Under the pieces are notes generated by a model. That model was not told where the DNA came from, did no database searches, and saw only the letters and a list, made by a program, of their open reading frames with translations. DNA of 64,000 nt from Trissonchulus latispiculum (lineage: Eukaryota; Nematoda; Enoplea; Enoplida; Ironidae), in the NCBI GenBank assembly GCA_030248195.1, contig JASAND010006591.1, positions 1 through 64,000 of the forward strand, read 5' to 3'. Both the position numbers and the translations under genes were made by a program. Shown here piece after piece: positions 12,467 to 22,824 of the stretch. Each line of letters starts with the position of its first letter. Position 1 is the stretch's first letter.

Positions 12467-13439
12467 CCACACATATATACATACCTATACCGGCTGGCTG
12501 ACACCACCTACCTTAATTTCGGCTACACCCACCTCAACTTTTTCTCGAGGTACACCTATGCAAGTCAAGAAGTCACAACGAACTCACAACGACAAATACA
12601 AGCCTTGTTTTGAAGAAAGGCACTTTTGCGTTTTAAGCCATTTTTGGAATTTCTGATCTCCGAACTTGTCCGGCCTTACGTACATTAAGGGTGTCAATCA
12701 CCAAAAATCAGAAATTTAACCCCCCCCCCAGCCAAAATATATAACCGGTGAAACTATAAGCACGGGCCGATTTTGAGAAAACCCTGCTGCCTTAATATGA
12801 AGTTCCAGCCCGGTTTCAGAAAATGCGGTTTCCTTCCTCCCCCTGGCTAATATGCTTAGATTAACCGTATCATGGGGGAGCTCGGAGAGCCCCCCATAAT
12901 ATGAGCTATAAAGGCACTGCGGATTTTGAAAAGTGCTAATTAGGCATAACTAATTAACGGAAAGGAATTAAGAGCTAATATTTCCATTTTTGAAATCTCC
13001 AGACCAAGAGCTTTCGAATGATACCAAACTTGCCCGGAAAAACTGAACTTTGAAAAAATCGACTTTCTCTTACGGGTTTGAAAGTGGGTTTTTCTCTGTA
13101 TTCAGCATGGTTTTTTCCAATTTTGTGTTAACTCGATTTTTCGAACGGCCCATAGGAAAAATTTTTCTATACTATTTTTTGATTATCTAGGCAATGGTAC
13201 TTAGCAAGTTTATGTTTTTTTCCGAATTTCGATCTGGTTAGATTTTTATTGATGGTCAAAAATGGAAAAAAATAGCGTTTTTGGACACCTTCAAGTCCGA
13301 AAATTTTAAAATAGTCTAAAAACGGGCAAAAACAGCGTTTTTCGGCCTTGGGGTGGTACCAATATATAGTAAATCGGGGTCGCTGAACACGGTGAGCATA
13401 GTAACACGGTGCCAAAACCGTATCTCGCCTGGTTCATCT

Positions 13440-15556
13440 GGTTCAACTGGTTCAAAGTTGAACGAGTTCCTGATTCAAGCTACTGGAGGTAGCTAGAAGG
13501 CTGAAATTTTGCATACAAAGGTTATTGGGCATGGGGAATTCAATGGTGGTGTTACTTTGGTGATCCGACCCATGGCTGGCCAGATCTGGTTCAACTGGTT
13601 CAAAATTAAACCAGTTCCTGGTTCAACTGGAGATAGTTGGAAGGCTGCAATTTTGCATACAAAGGTTATTGGGCCTGGGGAGTTCACTGGTGGTGTAACT
13701 TTGGTGGTCCAACCCATGGCTGGCCAGATCTGGTTCAACTGGTTCTAAGCTGAACCAGGTCCTGGTTCAAGCAACTGGAGATAGCTGGAAGGCTGAAATT
13801 TTGCATGCAAAGGTTATTGGGCATGGGGAATTCACTGGTGGTGTTACTTTGGTGATCCGACCCATAGCTGGACAGATCTGGTTCAACTGGTTCAAAGCCG
13901 AACCAGGTCCTGGTTCAAGCAACTGGAGATAGCTGGAAGGGTGAAATTTTGCATGCAAAGCTTATTGGGCATGGGGAATTCACTGGTGGTGTTACTTTGG
14001 TGGTCCAACCCATGGCTGGCCAGATCTGGTTCAACTGGTTCAAGTTGAACCAGTTCCTGGTTCAAGCTACTGGAGGTAGCTAGAAGGCTGAAATTTTGCA
14101 TACAAAGGTTATTGGGCATGGGGAATTCAATGGTGGTGTTACTTTGGTGATCCGACCCATGGCTGGCCAGATCTGGTTCAACTGGTTCAAAATTAAACCA
14201 GTTCCTGGTTCAACTGGAGATAGTTGGAAGGCTGCAATTTTGCATACAAAGGTTATTGGGCATGGAGAATTCACTGGTGGTGTTACTTTGCTGATCTGAC
14301 CCATGGCTGGCCAGATCTGGTTCAACTGGTTCAAAGTTGAACCAGTTCCTGGTTCAAGCTACTGGAGATAGCTGAAAGGGTGAAATTTTGCATGCAAAGC
14401 TTATTGGGCATGGGGGATTCACTGGTTTTGTTACTTTGGTGGTCCAACCCATGGCTGGCCAGATCTGGTTCAACTGGTTCAAAGTTGAACCAGTTCCTGG
14501 TTCAAGCTACTGGAGATAGCTGAAAGGGTGAAATTTTGCATGCAAAGCTTATTGGGCATGGGGAATTCACTGGTGGTGTTACTTTGGTGGTCCAACCCAT
14601 GGCTGGCCAGATCTGGTTCAACTGGTTCAAGTTGAACCAGTTCCTGGTTCAAGCTACTGGAGGTAGCTAGAAGGCTGAAATTTTGCATGCAAAGCTTATT
14701 GGGCATGGGGAATTCAATGGTGGTGTTACTTTGGTGATCCGACCCATGGCTGGCCAGATCTGGTTCAACTGGTTCAAAATTAAACCAGTTCCTGGTTCAA
14801 CTGGAGATAGTTGGAAGGCTGCAATTTTGCATACAAAGCTTATTGGGCATGGGGGATTCACTGATGGTGTAACTTCGGTGGTCCAACCCATGGCTGGCCA
14901 GATCTGGTTCAACTGGTTCAAAGCTGAACCAGGTCCTGGTTCAAGCAACTGGAGATAGCTGGAAGGCTGAAATTTTGCATACAAGGGTTATTGGGCATGG
15001 GGAGTTCACTGGTGGTGTAACTTTGGTGATCCAACCCATAGCTGGACAGATCTGGTTCAACTGGTTCAAAGCCGAACCAGGTCCTGGTTCAAGCAACTGG
15101 AGATAGCTGGAAGGCTGAAATTTTGCATACAAAGGTTATTGGGCATGGAGAATTCACTGGTGGTGTTACTTTGCTGATCTGACCCATGGCTGGCCAGATC
15201 TGGTTCAACTGGTTCAAAGTTGAACCAGTTCCTGGTTCAAGCTACTGGAGATAGCTGAAAGGGTGAAATTTTGCATGCAAAGCTTATTGGGCATGGGGGA
15301 TTCACTGGTTTTGTTACTTTGGTGGTCCAACCCATGGCTGGCCAGATCTGGTTCAACTGGTTCAAAGTTGAACCAGTTCCTGGTTCAAGCTACTGGAGAT
15401 AGCTGAAAGGGTGAAATTTTGCATGCAAAGCTTATTGGGCATGGGGAATTCACTGGTGGTGTTACTTTGGTGGTCCAACCCATGGCTGGCCAGATCTGGT
15501 TCAACTGGTTCAAGTTGAACCAGTTCCTGGTTCAAGCTACTGGAGGTAGCTAGAAG
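13440..15556 (+). repeat. 147-bp satellite array, left part, with 587-bp higher-order period
   Basis: About 14 tandem units of roughly 147 bp. Each contains GAAATTTTGCATRCAAAG, TTATTGGGCATGGGG, GGCTGGCCAGATCTGGTTC and AACTGG words. The word starts are spaced 144-148 bp. A block of four monomers recurs almost unchanged with starts at 13509, 14096 and 14683, exactly 587 bp apart. Because the period is close to a multiple of three, long open frames appear on both strands; these are by-products of the repeat and not genes. Confidence 0.9.
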
Positions 15557-15930
15557 AAAAAGAAAAACACAGAACGAGGCACAGTAACACAAGATGCGCA
15601 CTCAACCTCTTCTGTAGTTAGAGTCATTTTAAATTCAAGAGTACTGGATACATCCGACATAGACATATTCCGTTCCATTGCATTGCAAACCCCAACCTAT
15701 TCAAAAATGAGTGTATATACGTAAAATAACATAGTGCATAACATACTAGGTGCCTTGGAGCACAGGCAATATATATCCTCAGATGAGTGCTCAAAGCCCC
15801 ATGCGTCTCATCACCCAGCCTCACCAGGTGCGCACCTGGCATGGGGAAACTGGGTGGATATATATTTACTCCAAGAGTGAGAGTCATACGAATACACAAA
15901 GAATTATATAAAATTTTTTAAAAATAAACT

Positions 15931-18087
15931 TTATTTAAAAAAATTTTTTAATAATAAAATTTTGTCAACATTTTTGTCCGTAAACAGAGATTTTTTAGAA
16001 AGCCACTTCGAAATAATCTGTCGTAATTTATTATTGGAAAATTGTCTATAAGTAAGTTTATGAATGAGTTTGACAACGGATTGCTCGAGAAATGACGTAT
16101 TAGTACTTAACATAGTTAAACGTACTAATTCGTTATAAAATACTTGTCCAGCCATTTTTTGTGAGTAATTAGAAAAGGCATGTGGGAATTTAAGCGTAAT
16201 AAAATTAAACTTTTCCGTTTTATCGAAAGGTTTTGTTATAAAATAACCATTTTTAATCGCAATTTCTATATCCAATACTTCAGCTAGACTATCGTCTTTA
16301 TTTTGTCTTTTTAAAATCAAAGATAGTGGATAAATCATCGGTTTAACGATTTCAAATTTTCCTTTATCATTAAAAACCGTTAAATCATCCATATATCGAA
16401 AAATGTAAATCAACGAATTAGTTAGTTCCCAGTCTTTTTGTTTAATTAAACTATATATGAATTTGAATTCGCAATTAAATAAAAACAGATTTACTAAGTA
16501 TGGAGCACAATCTGTGCCCATGGGAATACCTATATTTTGTCTGCAAACTTTATCCCCAACAGTAAAAACCGTATTGCTAACTACACACTTTATAAATTCC
16601 TTTAAACTTTGTTTATCAATAAAATTTGAAAGATTTCTGTTGTTACTCCAGAAAGCTTTCTTAGTAGTAGCAACCATTCCACACGTTCCCATAAAACGAT
16701 CTATAAGATCATTCATATAAAAGAAAATATCATCGTGTGTTAGAGAAGTATACATTTCTGTAAAATCATAAGTAGCCACGTTTTGTGCGACCACCTTTTT
16801 ATTCATTTCTTTAATTGCATCAATTATCTGTTTTGAATTATCAATTACCCAAAATAATTTTAATTTGTACCTTCCGTTACGTTCAATAGCTTTACAATAA
16901 TTACGTACCTTGATGTACAATAATTTTAAGCACTGAGAAACTTTAGATGAAATAGTTTTCAAGAAAGAATTTTTTGAAGAGATAATTACTCGAAACTTTA
17001 CTGGTTTTTTATGAAACTTAGGCAAAATTTGTATAAAAGGGAGCGAACCATACAAACTTTGTTCATTCAAACCATAATCTATAGCAATTTGCTGCTTCAA
17101 TTCTGGTAATGTTATAGAAGTAAAACTATAATTTGCCACATTATGTTCATAACCAGTTTCCAACAGAAGTTGTCTTAAATAGAATTGTTTGCAGATGAGG
17201 CAAAAATTTTGAGAAGCCTTATCTATCACCGTAATTACAAAATGTTCTTTAATAAATTCCAAATAATTTTTGGCATCTACTGACAACTTCTCATTTTTTA
17301 TAAATTCAAAATATTTGCTTTGAGATACTTTCTTAAGATTGTTTTTACAATCTTGAATAACAGCATGCATCCAATCTAAATAATCCGATTCTATCAAGCG
17401 CTTTTTTGAAGTAAAATTATAAATATAACTTTTCAATCCAGCTTTAATTTTTTTGATGCAGTTATTTATATCAGTCGCCTTTCGAAACCGATATTTAGGG
17501 CCTTTCTTCATTAGCTCCCTTAGTTCTATATTATCTATAACTTCTAAATCCCCAGTAATTACATGACCATGATCAGCATCACAAAAACGAGAATTAGTAC
17601 ATGCACAACTATAGGGTGTATTGATTACTGCATCCACTTTGAAATTTTCCACTGTCTGCCTATAGTTAAAAATAAAACTCGATATTGGTGGATCATATGA
17701 ATAAAGAACCATAGGATTTGAATATTCTTCTTCAAACTCTTTATCCTTCCAGAATACTTTATTTTTGGCAAAAATTCGTCGAAAACATAGTATGTCCATT
17801 AACATATTATCAAAACGAAAAAATATTTTACTTTTGTTGTTTTTATTTTCATTATTCCTTTCAACAACTTCATGCAATTTTGCTCTTACAATATCTCTCA
17901 TTAATTCAATAAATAACGTTTCTTTGGAATCTAATATTATCGCATACAACATTTTTAACATATGTTTAGGTTTACTAAATATAAATTTTAAAACATTTTT
18001 TCTAAATTTTTTACCGTCTGTGATATACCACATTTCTAAATTAGAAAGGAAAGATTTAGTATCGTTCATATTCCATTTAGTTTGCAC
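15931..18087 (-). CDS. Penelope-like reverse transcriptase (intact RT frame of a broken element)
   Basis: A 718-codon open frame. Residues 161-163 are CAC, followed by DADHGHVITGDL (168-180); this is the CxC linker motif of N-terminal-endonuclease Penelope-like elements. RT motifs follow: LPKFHKKPVKFRVI (355-368), YDFTEMYTSL (440-449, catalytic Asp 441), GIPMGTDCAP (520-529) and YMDD (565-568). Between the LPKFHK motif and motif A is a long basic segment where these RTs have the insertion-in-fingers domain. The thumb-region LKFPHAFSNYS phrase is also typical. The first in-frame codon used here (GTG) is not a real start: the frame should be continuous with the upstream endonuclease but is displaced from it. 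The RT is the closest relative of telomerase RT known in animals. Confidence 0.9.
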   Translation of the reverse strand: MQTKWNMNDTKSFLSNLEMWYITDGKKFRKNVLKFIFSKPKHMLKMLYAIILDSKETLFIELMRDIVRAKLHEVVERNNENKNNKSKIFFRFDNMLMDILCFRRIFAKNKVFWKDKEFEEEYSNPMVLYSYDPPISSFIFNYRQTVENFKVDAVINTPYSCACTNSRFCDADHGHVITGDLEVIDNIELRELMKKGPKYRFRKATDINNCIKKIKAGLKSYIYNFTSKKRLIESDYLDWMHAVIQDCKNNLKKVSQSKYFEFIKNEKLSVDAKNYLEFIKEHFVITVIDKASQNFCLICKQFYLRQLLLETGYEHNVANYSFTSITLPELKQQIAIDYGLNEQSLYGSLPFIQILPKFHKKPVKFRVIISSKNSFLKTISSKVSQCLKLLYIKVRNYCKAIERNGRYKLKLFWVIDNSKQIIDAIKEMNKKVVAQNVATYDFTEMYTSLTHDDIFFYMNDLIDRFMGTCGMVATTKKAFWSNNRNLSNFIDKQSLKEFIKCVVSNTVFTVGDKVCRQNIGIPMGTDCAPYLVNLFLFNCEFKFIYSLIKQKDWELTNSLIYIFRYMDDLTVFNDKGKFEIVKPMIYPLSLILKRQNKDDSLAEVLDIEIAIKNGYFITKPFDKTEKFNFITLKFPHAFSNYSQKMAGQVFYNELVRLTMLSTNTSFLEQSVVKLIHKLTYRQFSNNKLRQIISKWLSKKSLFTDKNVDKILLLKNFFK

Positions 18088-18620
18088 GCTACTAGGTCGT
18101 TTGCTTCCGCGTACTTTGTTAACATTTTTCTGAACATATTTGCGGTTAAAATTCCAAAAATAGCTATATCGTCTTTCTGTCCTTTCATTATTGTATTAAG
18201 TCCGTATGGAAATTTTGTGCGCAATTCTTTTATCCAATATTGTTCCCGATCTAATCTCGCATTCTTATCCATATTATCATCACCTGTAGATTCTACAGTT
18301 TCTATTAACTGTACACTATAATTTTTACAAGTTCCCATATTAAAATGTTCGATTAACTCAGTACAACCAGATTTGGACTGTGTCCGTATAGCATAAATAT
18401 GTTCCCGAATCCTTTCTTTAAACATACGTTTGGTCTCCCTACGTACTGCATATTGCAGTCATTGCAAGTTAACAGATAAATTAAATTTTTTGTAGTACAT
18501 TTAAAATTTTCATTATTAATAGGTTCAATGTGATATTTACAAGAATTATAAGCACCGATAAATGTCTTGGAGCTATTTGTTTTAGAACAAGCTAAACATT
18601 GAGAAAACGAACATTTGGTA
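18066..18620 (-). pseudogene. Zinc finger and GIY-YIG endonuclease part of the Penelope-like element, frameshifted
   Basis: Reading down from 18620, cysteines at C-x4-C-x2-C and a later CKYH give a zinc-finger-like start. LIYLLTC..C then QYVG follow: the GIY and YIG strands. The frame is lost at 18437-18439, where a run of three C (G on the coding strand) appears one base short. After that point the domain continues in another frame (18425-18066) with FKERIREH, then DREQYWIKEL and PYGLN; the glutamate in REQYWI matches the conserved acidic position. A second change of frame, within about 18090-18140, separates it from the RT. Function in an intact element: nicking the target for target-primed reverse transcription. 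Confidence 0.8.
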
Positions 18621-18804
18621 AAAGAAGTAGGTGCTAATTAGCCACCCGGACCGGTTACTACACCCATAATAACCAGGGTGGGCGCGGGGTGGATTCCTAC
18701 TAGCCAGGGTTTGCCTGGCTTAGGTGGGCGCGACCACCATTGGGTTTAATAACCCTCCCACCGTCCCACCGACAGCCTGGCCCGTGTTTTGGCCAGGCAA
18801 GGCC

Positions 18805-20310
18805 GAAATTTTGCATACAAGGGTTATTGGGCATGGGGAATTCACTGGTTGTGTTATTTTGGTGATCCGACCCATGGCTGGCCAGATCTGGTTCAACTGG
18901 TTCAAAATTGAACCAGTTCCTGGTTCAAGCTACTGGAGATAGTTGGAAGGCTGAAATTTTGCATTCAAGGGTTATTGGGCATGGGGAGTTCACTGGTGGT
19001 GTAACTTTGCTGATCCAAAACATAGCTGGCCAGATCTGGTTCAACTGGTTCCAAGCCGAACCAGGTCCTGGTTCAAGCAACTGGAGATAGCTGAAAGGGT
19101 GAAATTTTGCATGCAAAGCTTATTGGGCATGGGGGATTCACTGGTGGTGTTACTTTGGTGGTCCAACCCATGGCTGGCCAGATCTGGTTCAACTGGTTCA
19201 AAGTTGAACCAGTTCCTGGTTCAAGCTACTGGAGATAGTTGGAAGGCTGAAATTTTGCATTCAAGGGTTATTGAGCATGGGGAGTTCACTGGTGGTGTAA
19301 CTTTGCTGATCCAACCCATAGCTGGCCAGATCTGGTTCAACTGGTTCAAAGCCGAACCAGGTCCTGGTTCAAGCAACTGGAGATAGCTGAAAGGGTGAAA
19401 TTTTGCATGCAAAGCTTATTGGGCATGGGAGATTCACTGGTGGTGTTACTTTGGTGGTCCAACCCATGGCTGGCCAGATCTGGTTCAACTGGTTCAAGCT
19501 ACTGGAGGTAGCTAGAAGGCTGAAATTTTGCATACAAGAGTTATTGGGCATGGGGAATTCACTGGTGGTGTTACTTTGGTGATCCGACCCATGGCTGGCC
19601 AGATCTGGTTCAACTGGTTCAAAGTTGAACCAGTTCCTGGTTCAAGCTACTGGAGATAGCTGGCTGAAAGGGTGAAATTTTGCATGCAAAGCTAATTGGG
19701 CATGGGGAATTCACTGGTGGTGTTACTTTGGTGGTCCAACCCATGGCTGGCCAGATCTGGTTCAACTGGTTCAAAGTTGAACCAGTTCCTGGTTCAAGCT
19801 ACTGGAGGTAGCTAGAAGGCTGAAATTTTGCATACAAGGGTTATTGGGCATGGGGAATTCACTGGTGGTGTTATTTTGGTGATCCGACCCATGGTTGGCC
19901 AGATCTGGTTCAACTGATTCAAAATTGAACCAGTTCCTGGTTCAAGCTACTGGAGATAATTGGAAGGCTGAAATTTTGCATGCAAGGGTTATTGGGCATG
20001 GGGAGTTCACTGGTGGTGTAACTTTGGTGATCCAACCCATAGCTGGCCAGATCTGGTTCAACTGGTTCAAAGCCGAACCAGGTCCTGGTTCAAGCAACTG
20101 GAGATAGCTGGAAGGCTGAAATTTTGCATACAAAGGTTATTGGGCATGGAGAATTCACTGGTGGTGTTACTTTGCTGATCTGACCCATGGCTGGCCAGAT
20201 CTGGTTCAACTGGTTCAAAGTTGAACCAGTTCCTGGTTCAAGCTACTGGAGATAGCTGAAAGGGTGAAATTTTGCATGCAAAGCTTATTGGGCATGGGGA
20301 ATTCACTGGT
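18805..20310 (+). repeat. 147-bp satellite array, right part
   Basis: The array resumes at GAAATTTTGCATAC in the register in which it stopped at 15556. About ten more units follow, with an order of monomer variants different from the left part (several recur at about 295-300 bp, i.e. dimers). The last unit is cut at GGGAATTCACTGGTGG near 20310 and followed by a 60-bp unique segment containing CAGTTATGGCAGCG. Confidence 0.85.
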
Positions 20311-20368
20311 GGGATTTGTGATTGCTGCTGCCACAGTTATGGCAGCGTTCCCAAAAACTAGACGGAGG

Positions 20369-21191
20369 ACAAGTAGGAAAAATGCTCCTTGCAGTCGCAT
20401 GAAAAAGTTAATATGAGCTATGGTGGTCAACATTTAAATGTGTCAAGGATAAGATTTAAAATGTTTAATATGAGCCAACATCTAAATAAGTAGAGGACAA
20501 GATGTAAACGGCTAATATGAGCCGCTACGTTTCTCTTGGGCTCATATTGACGCGACTAAAATGACAAACATACAGTTTACGGTTGGCGTATAAGCATCAG
20601 TGTTTATAAACGATTTGATTGGCTTGGGAATATTGAATTAATGTGATGATTGCGATGATAACTTCAAATGTGATTTCTCAAGATTTTACAACATGTGTAA
20701 GTTCCACATTTTCGTGTCTTCATTAGATTGGACTTTTTTTAATTAAACCCGGGTAAATCACGCTGGGTTAGTATTGGGTTTTAGTTTATTACAGCAGCGT
20801 GATTTTCTCCGCGGCCGCCCAACCCCGATGCCGCATGACTTCGGTTTCATTTGTTGACTTATATGGTGGCCTTAAATGTGTACTTGAATGTAGCGGTGGA
20901 GAAGAAAACATTTACGTACAGCGTTGCAAAATTAATGTTTATGCGTCGTTATTCATGCAAGCCAATTCAGTGTTGGATTCAAAGTATATAAGCAAAAGCT
21001 AAATGAGCGTCAATATGAGCCCAAGAGAAACGTAGCGGCTCATATTAGCCGTTTACATCTTGTCCTCTACTTCTTTAGATGTTGGCTCATATTAAACATT
21101 TTAAATCTTGTCCTTGACACATTTAAATGTTGACCATCATAGCTCATATTAACTTTTTCATGCGACTGCAAGGAGCATTTTTTCTACTTGT
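20369..21191. mobile_element. Fold-back module closing the composite element
   Basis: Arms 20369-20554 and 21006-21191 are inverted copies of about 186 bp with a few differences. They begin ACAAGTAGRAAAAATGCTCC and share CATATTAACTTTTTCATGCG and GAGCCGCTACGTTTCTCTTGG. The 450-bp spacer has an open frame at 20799-21002 with no recognised domain. The outer terminus is shared with the elements at 33714, 54369 and 58681. Confidence 0.75.
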
Positions 21192-21199
21192 ATAAATAT

Positions 21200-21620
21200 A
21201 TATCTTCTAAAAATATGTTTTTCAGATATTTTCAAGATTTACTAGATTTGTAAAATATCTGGAAAAAGTCTGGAAAATGTCTGGAAAAAGTCTGGAAAAT
21301 GGCTGGAAAAAGTCTGGAAAATGCTTGGAAAAAACCTGGAAAGTCTAGAAAAAGTCTGGAAAAAATCTGGAAAATGCCTGGAAAACATTTTCCAGACTTT
21401 TTCCAGGGATTTTCCAGACTTTTTCCAGACATTTTCCAAATCTAGAAAATACCTTGAAAATATCTGGAAAATGTCTGGAAAAATTTTTCCAGGTATTTTC
21501 CAGACTTTTTCCAAACAACAGAAAAAACCTGGAAAAAGTCTGGAAAAATCTTAGCGTTAAAAATTGTTCCAGATTTTTTCCAGACTTTTTCCGGAAAAAG
21601 TTTTCCTGTGTCTGGGGGCG
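21200..21620. repeat. CTGGAAAAAGT minisatellite in both orientations
   Basis: About 35 copies of a 9-11-bp word (CTGGAAAAAGT / ACTTTTTCCAG) run first in one orientation (to about 21385) and then alternate with the opposite one, so the strand can fold on itself. The open frames through it on both strands encode only its repeats. Confidence 0.8.
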
Positions 21621-22384
21621 GGGTGGTGAGCCGACGGCCGCCGGAAAACCGGATTTTTCCGGTTTTTGCCCCAAAAAACCAGAAAAATCCAGATTCAGGG
21701 GGAGGGGTGAGGGTCCCCTCTGGGGGGGGGGAGTAAAGGAAACCCCCAAGCACATGGTGAGGGGGTGGTGAAGCCCAAAAGAGTGGGGGGACGTGGACCT
21801 CAGAAATTTCCAAAAATACGAAATTTTCTATATTTAACGTTTTTTCGTCTAAACAAGGCTTGTTTTATTGTTTTAATAGTTTCATGAGTTTTAAAGCGAT
21901 TTTAAGCCATGATTTGAGAAACGCTTTTCAAAAGTTGACCATTCCTTGCAAAAAAGAGCGTACGTACGAGCTATAACTAACTAACTAACTAAGGATTTAT
22001 TCTGGTTAACAAATAGCCATACAGATCAATACAATTACATAAACTGTTTAACACAGTTGCACAATTCTTAACAATACGTATATATAATTTGTGCTTAGTA
22101 ACGAAAAAACAGTTTGTTAGTAGAAACAAACAAACAAACAAAGACAAATACTTTGCAACAGGTACTAGAGTTCTGGCTAAAAGTCACAGAAAGGGATGGG
22201 GGGAAATTGTCTGGTTATTAAATAACCCGACCCCGAAGATACATGTTTAAATTCAGTATATATATTCTATATATTTACGCATATTATTTTTCTGTATATT
22301 TTAGGATGCCTTCCCCTCCAGACAGTTACATATAAATACATTTTGCCTAAACCTAAATATATAACCTGACGAACCTAATAACCT
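21621..22384. other. Non-coding, G-rich tract and microsatellites
   Basis: 21620-21790 is G-rich with GGGG runs and CCGGAAAACCGG-type symmetry. CTAA (about 21976-21992) and AAAC (about 22124-22141) tetranucleotide runs follow. TATTTTAG at 22296-22303, before GATGCC, could be a 3' splice site for a 5' leader of the next gene. Confidence 0.5.
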
Positions 22385-22824
22385 ATGATGTCATCCTTAC
22401 AAGCATTTTCTGAAAAAGCCGAGATAACCACCAATCCCAGGACCTGCCCTACTGGCACGGAGGCTAACATGCAAGAAGGTGGTGGGGGGCTGGCCCATCG
22501 CGATTGGAACTCAGATCAGCAGCAGCTGTCTTCGTCCCAGGGCAGCTGGAGTGGCCTTTATGCGGACTTTCCAGGTTCTGCCGCCAATAATGGCAGTTAT
22601 GGACCGCCTCCAGTCTCCTGGTCTGGTGGTTTCAACACGACCAGTGGTCAAGCTGAATTCGCTGCTGTCCAGCCGCCGACGGGCTATTTTGAGAGCTGCG
22701 GGGAAACTTCTTCGGGCAATGGTCCTTTGCCCGGACAGGTTGATTATTTTGGCCGTGGTCATGGCCTTTGGGTCGTGGGCGCAGAACCGACCTTTTCTGG
22801 TCCTGTGCTCAATACAACTCCAAG
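22385..22824 (+). CDS. Zinc-finger gene exon 1
   Basis: Opens at ATGATGTCATCC and encodes a low-complexity Gly/Ser/Pro/aromatic sequence (SWSGLYADF, PPTGYFES). The donor is CCAAG|GTATAG in phase 2; CGGACAG|GTTGAT at 22738 is an alternative in phase 0. Composition matches the start of exon 2 (SSGYFAPGG), supporting that they belong together. Confidence 0.55.

Larger units (their letters stand above)
15557..18802 (-). mobile_element. Penelope-like retroelement with N-terminal endonuclease (Naiad-type), inserted in the satellite
   Basis: A 3.2-kb non-satellite block lies within the array. In minus orientation it reads zinc finger, GIY-YIG endonuclease, linker, CxC motif, reverse transcriptase. 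This is the permuted order described for Naiad/Chlamys Penelope-like elements; canonical ones have the endonuclease at the C-terminus. The CCHH-type upstream cysteines and animal host favour Naiad. The right flank (18640-18802) is GC-rich and holds a GCCTGGCC...GGCCAGGC hairpin; the left flank has a 16-bp palindrome at 15824-15839. The coding region has two frame disruptions, so the copy is inactive. Confidence 0.8.
12872..21191 (+). mobile_element. Composite satellite-bearing element, largest copy
   Basis: It starts with a hairpin (12872-12897, ATGGGGG...CCCCCAT) followed by CATAATATGAGC and a region (13340-13410) clearly homologous to 59330-59390 in the copy at 58681. The core is a 147-bp satellite array (13440-20310), interrupted by a retroelement at 15557-18802. 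It closes with a fold-back segment (20369-21191) whose outer end is GGAGCATTTTTTCTACTTGT next to AT-rich sequence. The other copies (33714, 54369, 58681) share the hairpin-body-satellite-terminus order. Structure resembles satellite-carrying non-autonomous elements (Helentron/pearl-like), but the transposition class is not established. Confidence 0.6.

Noticed and set aside
13493..15601. Multiple similar open frames on both strands within the satellite (repeated IWPAMG / GQIWFNWF phrases)
   Set aside because: They exist because the repeat unit is close to a multiple of three bases. They occur on both strands, follow the monomer period, and have no independent gene structure.
15770..15840. Possible hammerhead ribozyme on the minus strand of the Penelope-like element (TGATGAG ... 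TTGA)
   Set aside because: The core lacks the required CTGATGA and GAAA pair at suitable spacing, and related N-terminal-endonuclease elements are reported to lack canonical hammerheads.
21345..21813. Phe/Ser/Pro-rich minus-strand open frames
   Set aside because: Translation of the CTGGAAAAAGT minisatellite and the adjacent G-rich tract.
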